From assembly GCA_013368315.1 (NCBI GenBank), contig JAACJM010000269.1, forward strand, positions 44,413 to 108,412: a DNA stretch of 64,000 nt. The letters run 5' to 3'. This document shows positions 1-10,215 of this stretch, piece after piece. The notes beneath the pieces are model-generated. The model was not told where the DNA came from, did not search any database, and saw only the letters and a list, made by a program, of their open reading frames with translations. Origin of the DNA: Tetrapyrgos nigripes (lineage: Eukaryota; Basidiomycota; Agaricomycetes; Agaricales; Campanellaceae). Position numbers and translations under genes: made by a program. Numbering within the stretch: the stretch's first letter is position 1; every line of letters begins with the position of its first letter.

Positions 1-1070
1 AACTCAAACACACGTGTCGGAACGCTATCTTTGGCCTCGCCAGGTAGAGAGCAAGCCGGGATCTGAGAGAGGGCATCCGCACCGGTGTTCTCGTCTCCAG
101 GCAAGTACACAATGTCCAGATTGTACTGACTGAGGAACTCTTGCCAACGGATCTGTCGCATACTCAAATCCTTCTGTCCCTGAAAATTTGTCAAGGTGCG
201 ATGATCAGTGAGCATGCAGATCTTCATTCCTATGCAGTCCGCACGCCATTTCTTCAATGCGCGTATGATAGCTAGCAATTCCTTCTCATGAACAGGATAA
301 TTCAACTCAGCACCCGAGAGCTGCGCCAAATCGAAGGCCACAGGTTTTGCCGATTTTAAATCCGGACCCCACGCTAGAATAGTGCCTGTACGCCAATTGC
401 TGGCATCGCAAACCAAGAAGATCTTGTTGTCCCCAGGGTTTGTGTGGTCAATCGTTGTCAATGCTGCGCGTTCTACTACCAATTCCTTAATCCGAACAAA
501 GGCTTTTTCATGATCGCTAGTCCATTCCGGAAAGACTTTATTACATTCCTTCTTGGTCAAAGGTGTCAAGACGTGTGTGTACTCAGCCAGGTTGTGCAAG
601 TAACCCACGATGAATCGCACCATTCTGAGGAACCGACGAACTGCTGCTGCAGAATGAGGACGTGGGAAATGGAGAACGGCATTGCACTTGCCACTCTGTG
701 CCTCGATACCACGATGGGAGATATGGTGGCCCAAAAAGTCAATCTCGGTCTGGAAGAACTTGCACTTTTTGGAGTTACAATAAAGTTTGTTACACTTTAA
801 CGCCTCTAATATTAATTCCACATGTCGGGCATGTTCGTCCTCATCCTTGGACCATATGATGATATTGTCCAGGTATACATGGCAGAACTTTCTGATATAT
901 TCTCGCAGGGCAGTGGCAACGTGACACTGGTGAATTGCTGGCGCATTTCGAATACCCATGGGCATAACCACCCATTCGTACAGACCCAGGGGTGTGTTAA
1001 CCGCAGTCAAGGGAATAGACTCCTCATCCAAGCGAGTTTGAAAGAACGAGTCAGTCATGTCCATTTTTCC
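1..1070 (-). pseudogene. Element A: RT (3' half) and RNase H of gypsy pol, runs off left edge
   Basis: This stretch continues the pol reading frame of outer element A after an in-frame TAG at 1071-1073. The minus-strand frame stays the same from 1070 to the window start. It encodes the RT core (MDMTDSFFQTR, then a VYLDNIIIW segment in the place of the YxDD box), the FLGHHIS motif, and an RNase H region beginning near KIFLVCDASN with NYPVHEKELLAII and MLTDHRTL. The catalytic box reads LDN rather than LDD, so the second aspartate seems lost. The order RT then RNase H is that of Ty3/gypsy. The integrase should lie left of the window. Together with the premature stop, this points to an inactive copy. 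Confidence 0.85.
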
Positions 1071-2628
1071 CTAGATTTTGCCTTTTCCACAATCAGCCAG
1101 AATATCCTCAATATGAGGCAAGGGATGACAATCCGGTACAGTATTAGAGTTAAGTACCCGGTAATCATTCACCCAGCGGGGGAGAGCAGTAGGGTCAGCC
1201 TTAGGGATCAAAAATGCGGGTGACATTGTAGCCGAGGAAGAGGGTCTTATTCGACCCGAGTCAAGGTGTGCCTGGATCAACGTCGACCATGCCTCCTTGT
1301 ACTTTCGAGGTGATGAATACGCACAGGCTTGGAATGTTTTATTCGCATCCTTCAATTTCACAGAACATAGTATATCAGTCAGCAGTTCAGAAACATGCGG
1401 AATCTTTTCAAAGACAGACGCAAACTTCATCTTTAACTTGTCAGAACGTGCCTGTAATTCAGCAGCCCGCTCCATGTCTTCTAGACGTGCCTTGACTGCT
1501 GCTGCAATATCAATGGACTGCACATAGTCAGAAGCCCGAAGGTGAGGATTCCGGCGGTGAAAAGTCTTCAGTTCATTAACAACCGCCAAATGTAATTTAC
1601 AATAGTCTACACGTTTCTGCTTAGGGCTACGTCTGTCAGGTACACGACACGCTGAAGCAAGTCGCTCTGCAGACTCCTTCGTGTTCAAAATATCAATCCC
1701 AGAAACTTTATCAATGCAAGTATGATTTTCACAGTCCAAGGCAAGCTTATTATGCGATAGAAAGGGGAGTCCAAGAATCATAGGGGAACAAAGAGATGGA
1801 GAAACGATTGCTTGGACTGTATGAGACGTCCAAGTGTTAGAGTGATCGGTAATACGTAACTTCACGAATTCATGCAAGGTCGTTGTACTCATTGGAGACG
1901 ACGAATCAGTTGTAGTGACACCAATGACCTCTGGTCGAGGTAGCTTGAAGCGACGGAGGCCTAAATGAGCTGCCAGATCATCCCTGATTAAGACAATATG
2001 TGAGCCTGAATCAAGCAGCAATGAGACACAAAGAGGAGAAGAGACCGTGGGCCCATTAAGCAGAGCACACAAGTTCAAATGAGGTAGACGCAATGGAGCA
2101 TCACTTACTACCGTGTGTCGTACTTCAGGTGCCGGTCCAGCAGCCTCTGGAGTCCTCGTACCGTCTGCTTGGAGCCATTCCTCATCGTCGCTCTCCTTGG
2201 CATCATTCAATGCAGCCACGGGAGACGCATGGCCCAAGGAGGAGCTACGACGATGACGACGTGGAGAAGGACTGCGACGACGTTTACGTGCATCAGGGGA
2301 AGGCGAGCTGTTGTAGTCATTGTAGTTAGATGAATGACGACCCCGGCATCCAGGGACATGCATAGGAGACCATGAGACAGAGCGATGACGACTATGAGCG
2401 TTGGAGTATAAATCCGTGTCCGACATCATGTGAGCATTGGGGAAGACTGCAGAAACTGGGTTAACATTTGAACCACCCTCCACTCGTTCAAGAAAGGCGT
2501 CAATGTCGTCAACCACAGCGTTAGAGCCAGAACGAGGAACAGTAGCAGCGACAGCAGTTGGGGTTCTTCTTAACAAGGCATTCAGAGAAACTCGGGCCTT
2601 GTATTTCTTGTACAATTTGTTCGCATAG
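1071..2628 (-). pseudogene. Element A: gag-pol middle with aspartic protease and start of RT
   Basis: The minus-strand frame carries an Arg/Ser-rich linker, then a retropepsin-like domain (LLLDSGSHIVLI, catalytic D in DSG; ILGLPFL near its end). It then has the start of RT (SGRIRPSSSATMSPAFLIPK, WVNDYRVLN). It ends at a TAG where Trp is expected in a KIWGK-type context, which is a G-to-A change on the coding strand. Its 5' side is cut by element B: the first codons of the open frame lie in B's LTR by accident. Removing B and one ATAG copy joins it in frame to the gag segment at 12785-13474. I infer one gag-pol frame in the intact ancestor. Confidence 0.85.
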
Positions 2629-3481
2629 TGTAGCAGGGCTCGTTGCCCTACCCGTCGATTCCTCATTTTTACGTTCTTCTATCTTGAGACTCTTTCTCCA
2701 AGTTATTTCTTTATTTTTCACTTTCACCGCTTCACACTTACGAACTTGTATTACTTAATCACTTCAAACTCCTTCCTCTATTCTCCCTCTCATCAGACGG
2801 ACTTCCTGCATCGACGTCACCTCCTCTCTTACTCTTCCGTCTCGTCCTTCACGCCAACACCTTGAGCAAGTGTTGAGGGCTCGGGGATCCCTGCTGTGTG
2901 TCGTATCCACGTCTGACGATGTACCGAGGAATGAAGCAAAGGACTGGGCGCCGATAAAGGGTAGTGCGTTTTCTTATTCAAAAGATGGTCACTTTCATAT
3001 GCATAGCGCTTTGTATTGCCGACTTGTTCCTTGTCCGATCTTTCCCTCTTTGTCTACTCTCTTCCTTCAACGACGTCATCCCCTTTCCTTTTCAAGTTAT
3101 CCCTCACCTTCTCGCAATGTACCTTGTTGTTCCTTAAAAATCTTCGTCTCCGTTTAGTTATATTTTCGTACCTACATGGCACTGGGGAACAGTATATAGA
3201 TAGTATTGTAGACTCTCTATGATCATCCTCCTTTCAGCTGCATTTCGAGCCGAGCCAGAGCCTTAAGAGCAATTACCGAGCCTTTCTTCTGAGCCCTACT
3301 GATACCAAGAACTTGACTTCTGTCTCTGACCCCGAGCTATTCTTATTCCCTACGTGTTCCGTCCCGAACTTCCTTGACGCGTCACTCACGTGTTCGCTTC
3401 TCCCCTTTCTCGTTTACTCCTTTGACCGACTCCCGACCTATCTTGTTCTTCGTCCTCGCTTGGACGAGCATCTCCCCTATA
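2629..3481 (+). repeat. Element B 5' LTR
   Basis: This is a direct repeat of 11932-12784 with the same length (853 bp). It starts with TG and ends with TA rather than CA. A TATATAG box lies near 3193 and may mark the U3 promoter. The six differences from the 3' LTR are all transitions, four of them CpG-type. Short open frames inside it are identical in both LTRs and have no recognisable product. Confidence 0.95.
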
Positions 3482-3483
3482 TT

Positions 3484-3499
3484 TGGTGACCACCGCAGG
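3484..3499 (+). other. Element B primer binding site (putative)
   Basis: Two bases after the 5' LTR the sequence TGGTGACCACCGCAGG begins with TGG, as expected of a primer binding site complementary to a tRNA 3' CCA end. The priming tRNA is not identified. Confidence 0.5.
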
Positions 3500-3624
3500 G
3501 GGTTTTCTAGGTTTTCCGCGGTCTCGGTCTCATCAAACCTTCGGTTCTCCAATCCCTTCTCTCCCGAAAAAGTCTATTCGACACTCTTCCTTTTCCCCAC
3601 CCTAAAACCGTCTAGTCATCTGAT

Positions 3625-5349
3625 ATGGGTACTATTCGGGACAACTTTAATATGGACGAACAGGGCGATTCTAACTCAGGGACTGCTACTGGTGTTCCTG
3701 GACCTCAGACTACTTCCTCCCATATCCCTCCTCGTATGACTCAAACTGACCATCGTGCTACTGTGGTGGACTCTTCATCTGGGAGCTCTGACAACATTTA
3801 TCCTCGCTCTATGTCTTCGGCACCTTCTTATGTTCTTATTCCCATGCCTCTTCCGGGAAGTGCGGACGCTCCTTCTTTCGATGGGACTGAGGTATCCACC
3901 TTTGTTGATCACCTAGAACAACTTGCTCGCAACACTGGGATCTACGATCTAAAGGAACTTATTCCCTACGTGCTCAGGTACTCTACAGTTGAAGTCCGTG
4001 ACGCTATCCGCTATGAGGACCCCTTCGTCAAAGGAAACGACGAGTACGAATGGGAGAACGCCAGGAAAACCTTGCTTTCCATTTACTCCGAGTATGATGC
4101 TAAGCCTAGGGTCACTCACCAAGATCTCTTGGACTTCTGCAGACACCACAACGAACAAGGAACGATCGAATCGTCTAAAGACATAGATAAGTATCGTATT
4201 GCGTTTCAAAAGTTCGCTAACGGCTTGGTCGTCGAGGGCGTCATAGGTAAACAGCAAAGGAACTACTACTTCGTCGCGGGTTTGCCCAACGGTGTAAAGG
4301 AGTGGTTCATCGAGTCCCTACCGGAAAATCAACGTACTCCTGAGACAGCTCCAGTAATTATCGACTCGGTGGCCCTTCTCAAAACTAGGTTTGGAACTCG
4401 TAACCTGTACGCTAACCCTTGGGCCTCCTCTAGTCATTCGTACAAGAACCAAATTCGCCTCGACTTTGATGGTAACCGTATTGATCCCGATCAATCCTCC
4501 TCCTTTTCTACTAACAAAGCAGGTGCGCCTACTCAAAAACCCAACAACCAGAACAGGACGTCTGCTACTCATGTCGATGACTTGGCGAAGCAATTCCGTG
4601 AAATGAACCTCAGTCTCTCGACCCTGGTAAACAAGTTGTCAGGACCAACGATTCAGGCACGTAATTCTTCTTCCGATCTCAATGCTGACTTGAAGCGCTG
4701 TTTCGTATGTGGGGAAGTCAACACCCATAGGATGCACCCCAGGTTTTGCCCCCTTACGGCGGGATTGTTGCATGACAAACTGATCATTCAAGACCCTACT
4801 AACAACAGATATCTCCTTCCAGACGGGCAGAATCTGCCCCGAGTACCCTTTGGATTTGACGGAGGCGTTGCTCACTACCTACGTTCTCTTCAGGCAGCCA
4901 ATCAGACGTCGTCTTCCAACAACATGGCTCAGGACATCCCTCCCCATATGGGATCGACTAGAACCACACATACCATGGGTTTAGTATTCGAAGATCAGGA
5001 TGTCCTTACTAACGCTTTTGCTGTCAGGTCTCTAGGGTCTATCGATGACCACTACAGCTCGTACTACACCGCCCTGGAAGAACAAGAAGAGGAAGGAGCG
5101 CACGCATATCCGACTACACGCTCTCAGAAGACCAACAATCGCTTTAACCCGACTCAGAGGCCAGACGATTCTTCACCTAACACAGCACCTAGGGCACCAG
5201 CGCCTAGACCTCCTGTTCAGCCCTCTGCGAATACTCAACCTGCAGTACCGCCTCAAACGCAAACTACGGCTCCTCCTCAACGTCAACCTCCTCAGAGTCC
5301 TCCTAAACGCAACGTCAACATTCCGCCTCCTTCAAACCCGGTCAATTGA
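3625..5349 (+). CDS. Element B gag
   Basis: A 574-residue ORF begins 143 bp after the 5' LTR. Residues of about 70-230 look like a retrotransposon gag core (SADAPSFDGTEVSTFVDHLE, then a helical region with WFIESLPENQ). A variant zinc knuckle, CFVCGEVNTHRMHPRFC, follows near residue 355. The C-terminus (about 490-574) is Pro/Gln/Thr-rich. The product should be the nucleocapsid-type structural protein of the particle. The TGA stop at 5347-5349 is in the same frame as the protease ORF that follows 36 bp later. It is therefore either a natural gag stop or a CGA-to-TGA nonsense change. Confidence 0.85.
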   Translation: MGTIRDNFNMDEQGDSNSGTATGVPGPQTTSSHIPPRMTQTDHRATVVDSSSGSSDNIYPRSMSSAPSYVLIPMPLPGSADAPSFDGTEVSTFVDHLEQLARNTGIYDLKELIPYVLRYSTVEVRDAIRYEDPFVKGNDEYEWENARKTLLSIYSEYDAKPRVTHQDLLDFCRHHNEQGTIESSKDIDKYRIAFQKFANGLVVEGVIGKQQRNYYFVAGLPNGVKEWFIESLPENQRTPETAPVIIDSVALLKTRFGTRNLYANPWASSSHSYKNQIRLDFDGNRIDPDQSSSFSTNKAGAPTQKPNNQNRTSATHVDDLAKQFREMNLSLSTLVNKLSGPTIQARNSSSDLNADLKRCFVCGEVNTHRMHPRFCPLTAGLLHDKLIIQDPTNNRYLLPDGQNLPRVPFGFDGGVAHYLRSLQAANQTSSSNNMAQDIPPHMGSTRTTHTMGLVFEDQDVLTNAFAVRSLGSIDDHYSSYYTALEEQEEEGAHAYPTTRSQKTNNRFNPTQRPDDSSPNTAPRAPAPRPPVQPSANTQPAVPPQTQTTAPPQRQPPQSPPKRNVNIPPPSNPVN

Positions 5350-5385
5350 CCTGAAGGCCAGCAGATCTTAAAGAAGGATGTACGT

Positions 5386-6237
5386 ATGAGGGACGTTCTG
5401 ACGGCTCCTCAACAGAAGGGACCAACGTACCATTTCTCTTCCACCCTCTCCGATAAAGCTGAAATACAGAAAATCTACGACTTTATCATGTCTCAAGAGA
5501 TCTCGTTGCCCATTGGACAGATCTTAGGGTCGAGTCCCGCTCTACAGAAGATCTTCACGGAAAACACGTGTACCAAGAGGGAATACACAACGAAAGAAGC
5601 TGAGTACTCTCCTGTTCAATCTTTTCTCCCTTCTCCTTCGTCTTCTCTTCATGTCGGTAGCCCTGAGGGGCTGGAAGATTTCCTTTTACATTACTCCAAT
5701 GCCGTCGCTGTTGAAAAAGACAAGTTCTATGGCATGAGTACTGGTAAACTCGAGATATCTATCTGTGGGAAGGCCTTTACGGCTATGATAGACTCGGGCT
5801 CCGAACTCAACTTGATGGGTCGTGAGATTCCAGAGCAATTGGGGCTGGCTATTGACTACGAAGGAACGAAATGGTCGTTACGTGGAGTTCATGGAGATGC
5901 GGAACCCCTCAAGGGGGTAGTAACTGATACTCCTTTGATGATTGGGAAACATCAGTTCCCTCATCATATATTCGTCGCTAACAATGACTTGGACCGCCAA
6001 GATATTATTCTGGGTCAACCTTTCCTCCATCACTTTGCAGCAAGACTTGACTATGGAAGCAGATCGGGTAAAGCCAAGCTCTTCCTGTGGAAAGACGGGT
6101 TAAAGAAAGGTCCGCCCTCTGTTGGCATCGTTATTACTGACCCAGAAGACAAGAGGAACACCTCTTCCATTGATCGATGTGCTCACGTCTCAAAGATTGA
6201 AGACTATAGCGAGATCCCCTACACTGAGGATTTTTAG
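5386..6237 (+). CDS. Element B aspartic protease domain
   Basis: This ORF is in the same frame as gag. It has a retropepsin signature: AMIDSGSELNLMG (catalytic DSG, residues about 136-138), and DIILGQPFL as the second hydrophobic-Gly motif about 75 residues later. Its role is to process the Gag-Pol polyprotein. It stops with TAG at 6235-6237, and the pol frame resumes one frame over. Either a frameshift mutation or a programmed shift separates protease from RT. Confidence 0.85.
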   Translation: MRDVLTAPQQKGPTYHFSSTLSDKAEIQKIYDFIMSQEISLPIGQILGSSPALQKIFTENTCTKREYTTKEAEYSPVQSFLPSPSSSLHVGSPEGLEDFLLHYSNAVAVEKDKFYGMSTGKLEISICGKAFTAMIDSGSELNLMGREIPEQLGLAIDYEGTKWSLRGVHGDAEPLKGVVTDTPLMIGKHQFPHHIFVANNDLDRQDIILGQPFLHHFAARLDYGSRSGKAKLFLWKDGLKKGPPSVGIVITDPEDKRNTSSIDRCAHVSKIEDYSEIPYTEDF

Positions 6238-7403
6238 TGGAGGAGCCGAGCCCAATGGTCTTCCACTTGTCTCTGGCGACTATAGCCACGCTAGGAAGAT
6301 CTCTTGAAGCTTTGATGGGAAACGCTGAGTATTCTGATTTTGACTCTCTTTTTGGTCTTCACCCTCCCCCTTCCTATGACTCTTTCCTTCGAGATTATGC
6401 TTCTTCCTCTCTCTATTCTGCCGATTCCATTCTCTGTACTCCATGGACTGAAAGGGCATTTGCCCCTATTTATGACGTTAATCTTGCCAAGAGACGGTAT
6501 AAACCTGTACACAGGAAATTCCGTCCCGTACCTACTTACATGCCCGAGGGAAGTATACAGGTGTACAAGCCTATACCTCCTCCTATTCCTCTAGAACTCC
6601 CAGTTTCGCCCGTCCCGTATCAAGATCTGCCCTTCAGGAATCGGGTAACCAAAGAACGACTCGAAGAAATGTTGGGAAGAGTCAACAAAAGTATGTTCTC
6701 ATCTGCCGAACTTGACTTACTATGTCACGTTGTAGTTAAACGAGAGAGGGCTTTCACCTTCGTCTACGAAGAAAAAGGTACGTTCTCGCACGATTACTAC
6801 GCTGACTACGAGTTGTATGTGATAGAACACACACCGTGGCAATGGCCACCAATCAAAGTGCCTTTAGCAATTAGGCAACAAGTTATTGACCAGATCAGGG
6901 CAGAGGAAGACGCGGGTCGCTTCGAATCGATGACGTCCTCCTATTGATCCTCTATGTTTGCCGTCGCCAAGAAGAAAGGAGTAAGGTTAGTAGTAAATTT
7001 GGAAGAACTGAACGCTGTCTCCATACAGGATTCTTCCTTACCTCCCAACGTCAATGACTTCGCCGAGGATTTTGTCAGATATTCCTTATACGGACTATTT
7101 GACTTGTTCTCTGGTTTCGACGCAAGATGGGTATCAGAGAAGTCTCGACCACTCCAAGCCTTCCATACGGAGATAGGGGCTAGACAACAATGTACTCTCG
7201 TCCAGGGGTATACCAATTCTGTACAAGAGTTTCAAAGGTGCGTCTCACATGCTCTTTCATCCGTTCAAGACTTTGCAAAAGCGTTCGTCGACGACTGTGG
7301 GTTACGGGGACCGCCAACTAGGTATAACAAAGAAACCATAGATGGTAACCGAATATTCGTAAGTTCTTCTTTGAATATGTGCAGAGGTTGGACTTGCTCC
7401 TAG
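6237..7403 (+). pseudogene. Element B reverse transcriptase, broken by TGA and a frameshift
   Basis: Two ORFs in one frame (6237-6947 and 6954-7403) are separated by TGA at 6945-6947, where the context SSY-stop-SSMFAVAKKKG suggests a former Arg codon. RT motifs include FAVAKKKGVRLVVNLEELN, a LYGLFDLFSGFDAR palm segment, and the catalytic box AFVDDCG (FVDD form). The frame is lost at a short C run near 7349-7350; restoring one base there would continue into the next ORF. The N-terminal part (to about residue 200) is a variable linker between protease and RT. Confidence 0.85.
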
Positions 7404-8635
7404 GAGCGTTGATAATGGCAGGTATCACGGCCTCGGGAACGAAGGCGATCCTGGTGACGGACAGACTACGGATCGTCGGGAGCATGGTTGCGTTGGAAGG
7501 ATGGATCATGGAACCATCGCTTATCAAAAAGGTTGTAGATTGGCCTATACCTCTTGAGGTATCCGACGTTAGAGGTTTCTTGGGTACGGCAGGCGTTGGC
7601 TGTAGATGGATACGAGGATTCGCTATTATTGCGAAACCATTGACTTTGCTTCTCCATTCAGATGCTGAGTTCTTCTTCTCAACCGAGGCCCTCGAGGCTT
7701 TCGAGTTATTGAAATACAGAGTTACTCGCCCTCCCGTACTGGTGAAGATCGACTACGAAGTAGCATCCAGGATTACGAGACCTCTGAGAGAGTCAGACGA
7801 AGGGCTAGTAATAGTCGGCGTTGACTCGTCCTGGGAAGGGGCTGGTTGGGTGGTTTACCAAGTCGTTGACAAGGAAAAACACCCAGCCATCTTTGGATCT
7901 TGTACGTTCAGCAAGACAGAACAGAACTACAGGCAGCCGAAGACCGAGGTATACGGAGTGTACCGAGCTCTGAAGGACCTTAGGCATAGAGTCTGGGGCA
8001 TCCATTTCTGACTGGAATACGATGCGAAATCCCTGGTGAAAATGTTGAGGGAACCTGATGACGTTCCAAATGCTCCTATGCTCAGGTGGGTGTCCTGGTG
8101 CCGTCTGTTTGACTTCGAAGTGCATCACGTCCTGGCTACGTCTTTCAAAGCCGAAGATGGCCTCTCTCGTCGACGACTAGCGGAAGGTGAAGAAGTTGAA
8201 GAGTCTCAAGAGCCCTTCCTCGACGCATATCTTCAAGAATCTGTTGTAGAAACGACAGTTGACGCTAAGTTCCTTTTTGACGCTCTCTTTATCATATATT
8301 CCTTTTCCGCACCTTCTTCCCTCTTTAATTATCCGGACTTAGTCGACGATAAGGCTACTTCCCCCTCAGTTATCGATTCTCTTCCTCTATCTCTCTCTCG
8401 TTCACCCAATCAATCATTTTCATTGTTTTCACATTCTTCTCTTCGGTTCAATCCCTCTCCTATCCCCTCTGTTGCGACGCTTTTGAAATCTGCACATACC
8501 TGTTTCGATGTATGCTGGTTGGGAGACGAATTAGTCCCCCTAGAACTCACCGAGTATCATTTTCTTCCCAGAAATCCCGACTCGATCTACTTCAACCATC
8601 AGCACCATGTGGCTGACGAGAAAGAAGAGATGTGA
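7379..8635 (+). pseudogene. Element B RT thumb, RNase H and linker, with one TGA
   Basis: The frame starting at 7379 holds the RT connection region (MAGITASGTKAIL, VRGFLGTAG) and an RNase H domain: VIVGVDSSWEGAGWVVYQ, SKTEQNYRQPKTEVYGVYRAL, then LEYDAKSLVKML. A TGA at 8009-8011 interrupts it in the same frame as the following ORF (8036-8635), again where Arg is expected. After RNase H comes LATSFKAEDGLSRRRL, the usual end of the domain, then an acidic and Ser-rich linker toward integrase. Confidence 0.85.
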
Positions 8636-9677
8636 AGATTTCCGAGTCTTTTTAGCAACGGGTACTATACCCGCCAAGTACGAAACTCAGAAGGACAAGG
8701 TATGTTTTATGAAAAGAGTCTCCCGGTTCACTCTCCAAAATGATACGTTATGGTTACTACCTAAACGTAAGAAAGGGACACTTCCTAGGAAGGTTATTGA
8801 GCTCAAGGCTCGCAGAGACGAGTTGATAGCGATGGCGCATAATGACTGCGGCCATCGAGGCCGAGATGCTACTTACAATCATTTAGTCGACAGGTTTTAT
8901 TGGCCCAACATGTATAATTCAGTCGCATATTTCGTCAAATCGTGCCTGGAATGTCAAAAAAGCATCAAGAACCTTCCCGTCATCCCATACAACGAGTCTT
9001 GGCAAGCTCCTCTCCTTCGACATTTCCATATCGACTCAATACATATGCCTAAAGGCGTCCGAGGACATCAATACATCATCCACGCTCTAGAACCGACTAT
9101 CTTGTGGCCTGAAGCTCAAGCCGTCCAGGCGCTCACAGCTGCTGCGGCTGCGAAATTCATCTACGAATGCCTTATTTGCCGATTCAGATGCATCCCACTC
9201 ATCACCATGGATGGAGGCCCTGAGTTCAAAAAGGAAGTCCAACACCTACTTAGGACCCAATATAGGTGCGTGGTCATCATCTCGTCTCCTTATCATCCGG
9301 AAGGGAATTCCCTGGTGGAACGTGCACATCGTCCACTTGTGGAAGCTGTGATGAAAACGGTGGCTGATTCACCTGGCCTATGGCCTAACTATCTCGATGC
9401 GGGATTGTTCGCTATTCGCATCACAACGAGTAGAGCTACGGGTTTCTCCCCTTACTACCTACTATATGGTATTCATCCAGTGCTCTCTTTCAACATCCTT
9501 GAAGCTACTTGGCAGACGTTGGACTGGGACAAAGTGCGTAACTCCGTGGATTTGTTATCACTGAGAATCCTTCAGTTACAGCGACATGACCCGGATCTTG
9601 AAGACGCTACAAACGAACTTAGGAAATTGAGACAGGAGTCAATCGAAAACCATGCAGAAGACACCACTACCGATTGA
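8607..9677 (+). CDS. Element B integrase (zinc and catalytic domains)
   Basis: The ORF shows an HHCC zinc module (HNDCGHRGRDATYNHL followed by CLECQKS) and the DD35E catalytic triad: D in HFHIDSIHM, D in TMDGGPEF, E in GNSLVERAH. It inserts the cDNA into the host genome. It overlaps the previous ORF by 29 bp in another frame. A one-base shift near 8625-8632 seems to separate integrase from the RNase H linker. Confidence 0.9.
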   Translation: MWLTRKKRCEDFRVFLATGTIPAKYETQKDKVCFMKRVSRFTLQNDTLWLLPKRKKGTLPRKVIELKARRDELIAMAHNDCGHRGRDATYNHLVDRFYWPNMYNSVAYFVKSCLECQKSIKNLPVIPYNESWQAPLLRHFHIDSIHMPKGVRGHQYIIHALEPTILWPEAQAVQALTAAAAAKFIYECLICRFRCIPLITMDGGPEFKKEVQHLLRTQYRCVVIISSPYHPEGNSLVERAHRPLVEAVMKTVADSPGLWPNYLDAGLFAIRITTSRATGFSPYYLLYGIHPVLSFNILEATWQTLDWDKVRNSVDLLSLRILQLQRHDPDLEDATNELRKLRQESIENHAEDTTTD

Positions 9678-9906
9678 CTTCTCCGACTTCGAGCCGGGAA
9701 TGTACGTATGGTTAAGGGAGTCACATTTGGATAACCTTTTGGGCGACAAAGCGCACTGGACATACTCGGGTCCATATGTTATTTACTCAAAGGGTAAGAA
9801 CGACTCTTTTGTTCTACAGGAACTCGACGGCACAGTCTTCAAGACTTCGGTCAACGATCAGAAGATTACGACTGTTCTACTTCTGAACTGGACAACCAGA
9901 CCCTGA
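9652..9906 (+). CDS. Element B integrase C-terminal GPY-type module
   Basis: An 84-residue ORF, one frame over from the integrase core, reads FEPGMYVWLRES and HWTYSGPYVIYSKGKNDSF. This matches the GPY/F module at the C-terminus of many Ty3/gypsy integrases, which helps in DNA binding and multimerisation. No chromodomain follows. A one-base shift near 9670 would fuse it to the core. Confidence 0.75.
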   Translation: MQKTPLPIDFSDFEPGMYVWLRESHLDNLLGDKAHWTYSGPYVIYSKGKNDSFVLQELDGTVFKTSVNDQKITTVLLLNWTTRP

Positions 9907-10215
9907 GGACGAAGATTCCGACTACCCCTGCTCCGATTCCCAGGAACGCAAACCACTCTTATCGTTTCGATCTGGCGCAAGAGAACATCGAAGAGTACTT
10001 TTCTCAGCTAGAAGACTCATCCGATCTATCTGCTGAGTGTTTCAAACTCTCTTTCCCTTTATGACTATCTTTTCCAAGACCATCGGTCTCGGCCGAAGGC
10101 CATCGTCCCTCCTATTTATACTTGATCCTCTTTTCTCTCATTATTGTTCGCATTTCCCTCTTTCTCTTAACACCCAGATGCCTGCTACTACTTACTCTGT
10201 TCCAAGACGAGAGCC

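Noticed and set aside
2870..3222. Open frames inside the B LTRs (repeated at 12173-12525)
   Set aside because: They are duplicated because LTRs are duplicated, and overlap in two frames with no domain; no evidence of a protein.
9906..10215. Possible chromodomain after the element B integrase
   Set aside because: The region has no aromatic-cage or W-E-P motif in any frame; the GPY-type module ends at 9906.
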